A DNA stretch of 41,359 nt from an uncultured Oscillibacter sp. (GTDB taxonomy: Bacteria > Bacillota > Clostridia > Oscillospirales > Oscillospiraceae). Each line of letters begins with the position of its first letter. The stretch's first letter is position 1. Position numbers and translations under genes: made by a program. Shown piece after piece: positions 39,884 to 41,359 of this stretch. Location: contig NZ_CAJTUX010000019.1 of NCBI RefSeq assembly GCF_910579365.1, positions 1 to 41,359 on the forward strand, given 5' to 3'. The notes beneath the pieces were generated by a model. That model searched no databases and was not told the origin of the DNA. It saw only the letters and a program-made list of their open reading frames with translations.

Positions 39884-39912
39884 ATTATAACCGCAGTCTG
39901 CCCATTTGTGAA
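39884..39912 (-). promoter_or_regulatory. Promoter of the licT-bglF-bglA operon
   Basis: Minus strand TTCACA (39907-39912), 17-nt spacer, TATAAT (39884-39889). Lies between the MATE gene stop and the RAT; leader to licT is about 180 nt. Confidence 0.8.
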
Positions 39913-39952
39913 ATCAAAGTTTTTTATATCATATAAAAATAATTTATCAATC

Positions 39953-41263
39953 TCAGCATTCAACCAGTTTGCAGCCTCTGGTCAGCGCCAAAGCCAGGAC
40001 CAGCGTCAGAAGCTCCGCGGCGAAAGGTGCAAGCCAAATAACGTCAATGCCCAAAAGAACCGGTATACAGAAAATCGCCGCCGCTTTCAGAACAACACCC
40101 CGGCTCAGGGAGATGGCATCGGCCTGCAGGGTCCTCTTGGTGGAGTACAGAAAGGCTGTATAAATTAGATTCAGCGCCATGGGGATAAAGGACAGACCAA
40201 ACAGCGGCAGGGCGGCAGAGGCATTTTGGACAAGCTCCGGGTCCCGGTTGAAAATTTGGATCACGGGTTCGGCAAAGAGAAACAGAAGCCCATAAATGAC
40301 CACGGACAATATGGCATTGATGCGGATTCCCCAGCGAAAATATAAATTTATTCTATCTGTATCCCGCTCCCCATAGCAGAGGCCCCAAAGGGGCTGCAGT
40401 CCCTGGGCTGTCCCGGAGAGGATGGCGTTGACCAGCGAGTAGATGAAACTCAAGACGCTGAAGGTGGACACACCGATATCGCCCACCAGCTTTGCCAGCA
40501 TAAGGTTATAACAGAGAGCTGTTACCGGCGTGGTCAGTTGGGAGGCCGCTTCCGGCACACCGCGTTTGCAGATCTTACCGATCAATGCGCCATTGACAGG
40601 GAATCGCTGGAAGCGCAGGCTTCCCCGTTTCCTCACAAAATGGGACAGCAGGACAGCCACAGAAAATACCTGCCCCAGCCCGGAGGCGACAGCCGCACCG
40701 ATCACCCCCATTTTCATAGGGAAGATGAACAGCCAGTCCAGAAAGATATTCGCCCCAGCCCCCACACACATCCCCACAAAAGATAACGTTGGAGAGCCGT
40801 CGTTCCGCACAAAAACGGACAAACAGGTACTCATCAGCATGGGAACAGAAAAAGCACAGTAATAAAACAGGTAATCCGCCGCCATGTCCCGCATGGTATG
40901 GCTGAGGGTCTGCCCGCCACTAAGGTCCACGATCTGCCGGGAAAATGCCATCCCAATGAGTGTAAGCAGCAAAGACGCAAGCACGGTCAGAAGGAACGCG
41001 GTCATAAAGGCGTGATTCGCCCCCTCCTTATCCTCACGTCCCATGCGGATGGCTACCACCGTCCCGCCGCCCATAGGGAACATCGCCGCTATGGCCACGG
41101 CAAAGGTAATGAAGGGAACGCCGATATTCACCGCCCCCAATGCCGCCGAACCAACCCCTTGGCCCACAAAGATTCCGTCCACCACATTGTAGAGATAGGT
41201 TACAAACAGCCCGCCCATAGCCGGGAAGATGTACCGGCATAGATTTTTCCAGCTTACGTTCAA
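39953..41263 (-). CDS. MATE-family efflux transporter
   Basis: 436 aa; TTG start at 41263 set by TTGGAGGTG six nt upstream. Twelve-helix MATE exporter: KNLCRYIFPAMGGLFVTYLY, NVVDGIFVGQGVGSAALGAV (the VD.. pattern of helix 1-2), NIGVPFITFAVAIAAMFPMG, then in the second half GVPEAASQLTTPVTALCYNL and TFSVLSFIYSLVNAILSGTA, QGLQPLWGLCYGERD. It exports cationic compounds in exchange for Na+ or H+; substrate unknown. It is monocistronic as far as seen, downstream of a hairpin at 41288-41322. Confidence 0.92.
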   Translation of the reverse strand: MNVSWKNLCRYIFPAMGGLFVTYLYNVVDGIFVGQGVGSAALGAVNIGVPFITFAVAIAAMFPMGGGTVVAIRMGREDKEGANHAFMTAFLLTVLASLLLTLIGMAFSRQIVDLSGGQTLSHTMRDMAADYLFYYCAFSVPMLMSTCLSVFVRNDGSPTLSFVGMCVGAGANIFLDWLFIFPMKMGVIGAAVASGLGQVFSVAVLLSHFVRKRGSLRFQRFPVNGALIGKICKRGVPEAASQLTTPVTALCYNLMLAKLVGDIGVSTFSVLSFIYSLVNAILSGTAQGLQPLWGLCYGERDTDRINLYFRWGIRINAILSVVIYGLLFLFAEPVIQIFNRDPELVQNASAALPLFGLSFIPMALNLIYTAFLYSTKRTLQADAISLSRGVVLKAAAIFCIPVLLGIDVIWLAPFAAELLTLVLALALTRGCKLVEC

Positions 41264-41287
41264 AAAAACACCTCCAAATAAAATGAG

Positions 41288-41322
41288 AAGTGGGATAAAC
41301 CCTGTACGGGCTTATCCCACTT
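41288..41322. terminator. Hairpin upstream of the MATE gene
   Basis: AAGTGGGATAA (41288-41298) and its exact complement (41312-41322) around a 13-nt loop. On the minus strand it is followed by CTCATTTTATTT, so it may terminate an upstream gene outside the window or attenuate the MATE transcript. Confidence 0.65.
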
Positions 41323-41359
41323 CAACGATTTTTGATCGCAAGTCCTCTGACAAGCGAGG

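Overview
The window looks like a chromosomal segment of a high-GC, Gram-positive, anaerobic gut-type Clostridia member, most likely Oscillospiraceae (Oscillibacter/Flavonifractor-like). This rests on the GC-rich codon use and on typically Firmicutes regulation: a glmS ribozyme, a CIRCE operator, a GlpP-type antiterminator, a LicT/BglG antiterminator with its RAT site, and PTS-centred sugar uptake. The taxon is an inference from gene content; there is no rRNA in the window.

Region by region. (1) 1-5.04 kb, plus strand: a five-gene run with a PEP-synthase-like enzyme split into two polypeptides (swivelling phosphohistidine part, 5' end outside the window; ATP-grasp part), an HPr-kinase-like P-loop protein, a metallo-beta-lactamase-fold hydrolase with an altered first metal motif, and a 3-hydroxyacid/3-hydroxyacyl-CoA dehydrogenase. 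It ends at a 19-bp bidirectional hairpin. This is the best candidate for an undescribed catabolic system. (2) 5-10.9 kb: an aminotransferase, a 62-aa small gene with a structured leader, a glycerophosphodiesterase, GlpP, and a malate/lactate dehydrogenase-malic enzyme operon behind an apparent leader attenuator. (3) 11.1-13.6 kb: a lipoprotein cyclophilin and a two-gene DUF4230/membrane-protein operon. (4) 14-17.7 kb: a pnp-mtaD-like-iron ADH operon under a strong promoter, which could serve salvage of the nucleoside by-products of SAM enzymes. (5) 17.8-29.7 kb: a CapA-like protein, then a set of genes around fructose-6-phosphate: mtlD, pgi, a PPase-like protein, glmS with its ribozyme, and a deoR-fruK-mtlA-sorE operon.

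(6) 29.8-34.7 kb is a graveyard: broken pieces of a DnaQ-type exonuclease, a sugar ABC transporter (ATPase tail and permease head), a KilA-N-type protein, two serine recombinases and an FtsH, with only a GNAT acetyltransferase and a DUF4177 protein looking intact. It is locally AT-richer and looks like several decayed mobile elements. (7) 34.8-41.36 kb: an HrcA/CIRCE-controlled small heat-shock protein, a licT-bglF-bglA beta-glucoside operon with promoter, RAT and overlapping terminator all visible, and a MATE exporter.

The most striking single sequence feature is the glmS ribozyme at about 22.36-22.82 kb. Its conserved core is recognisable, but helix P1 is extended by an insertion of about 310 nt that itself folds into a long imperfect hairpin. 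No CRISPR array, tRNA, rRNA or intact transposase was found.
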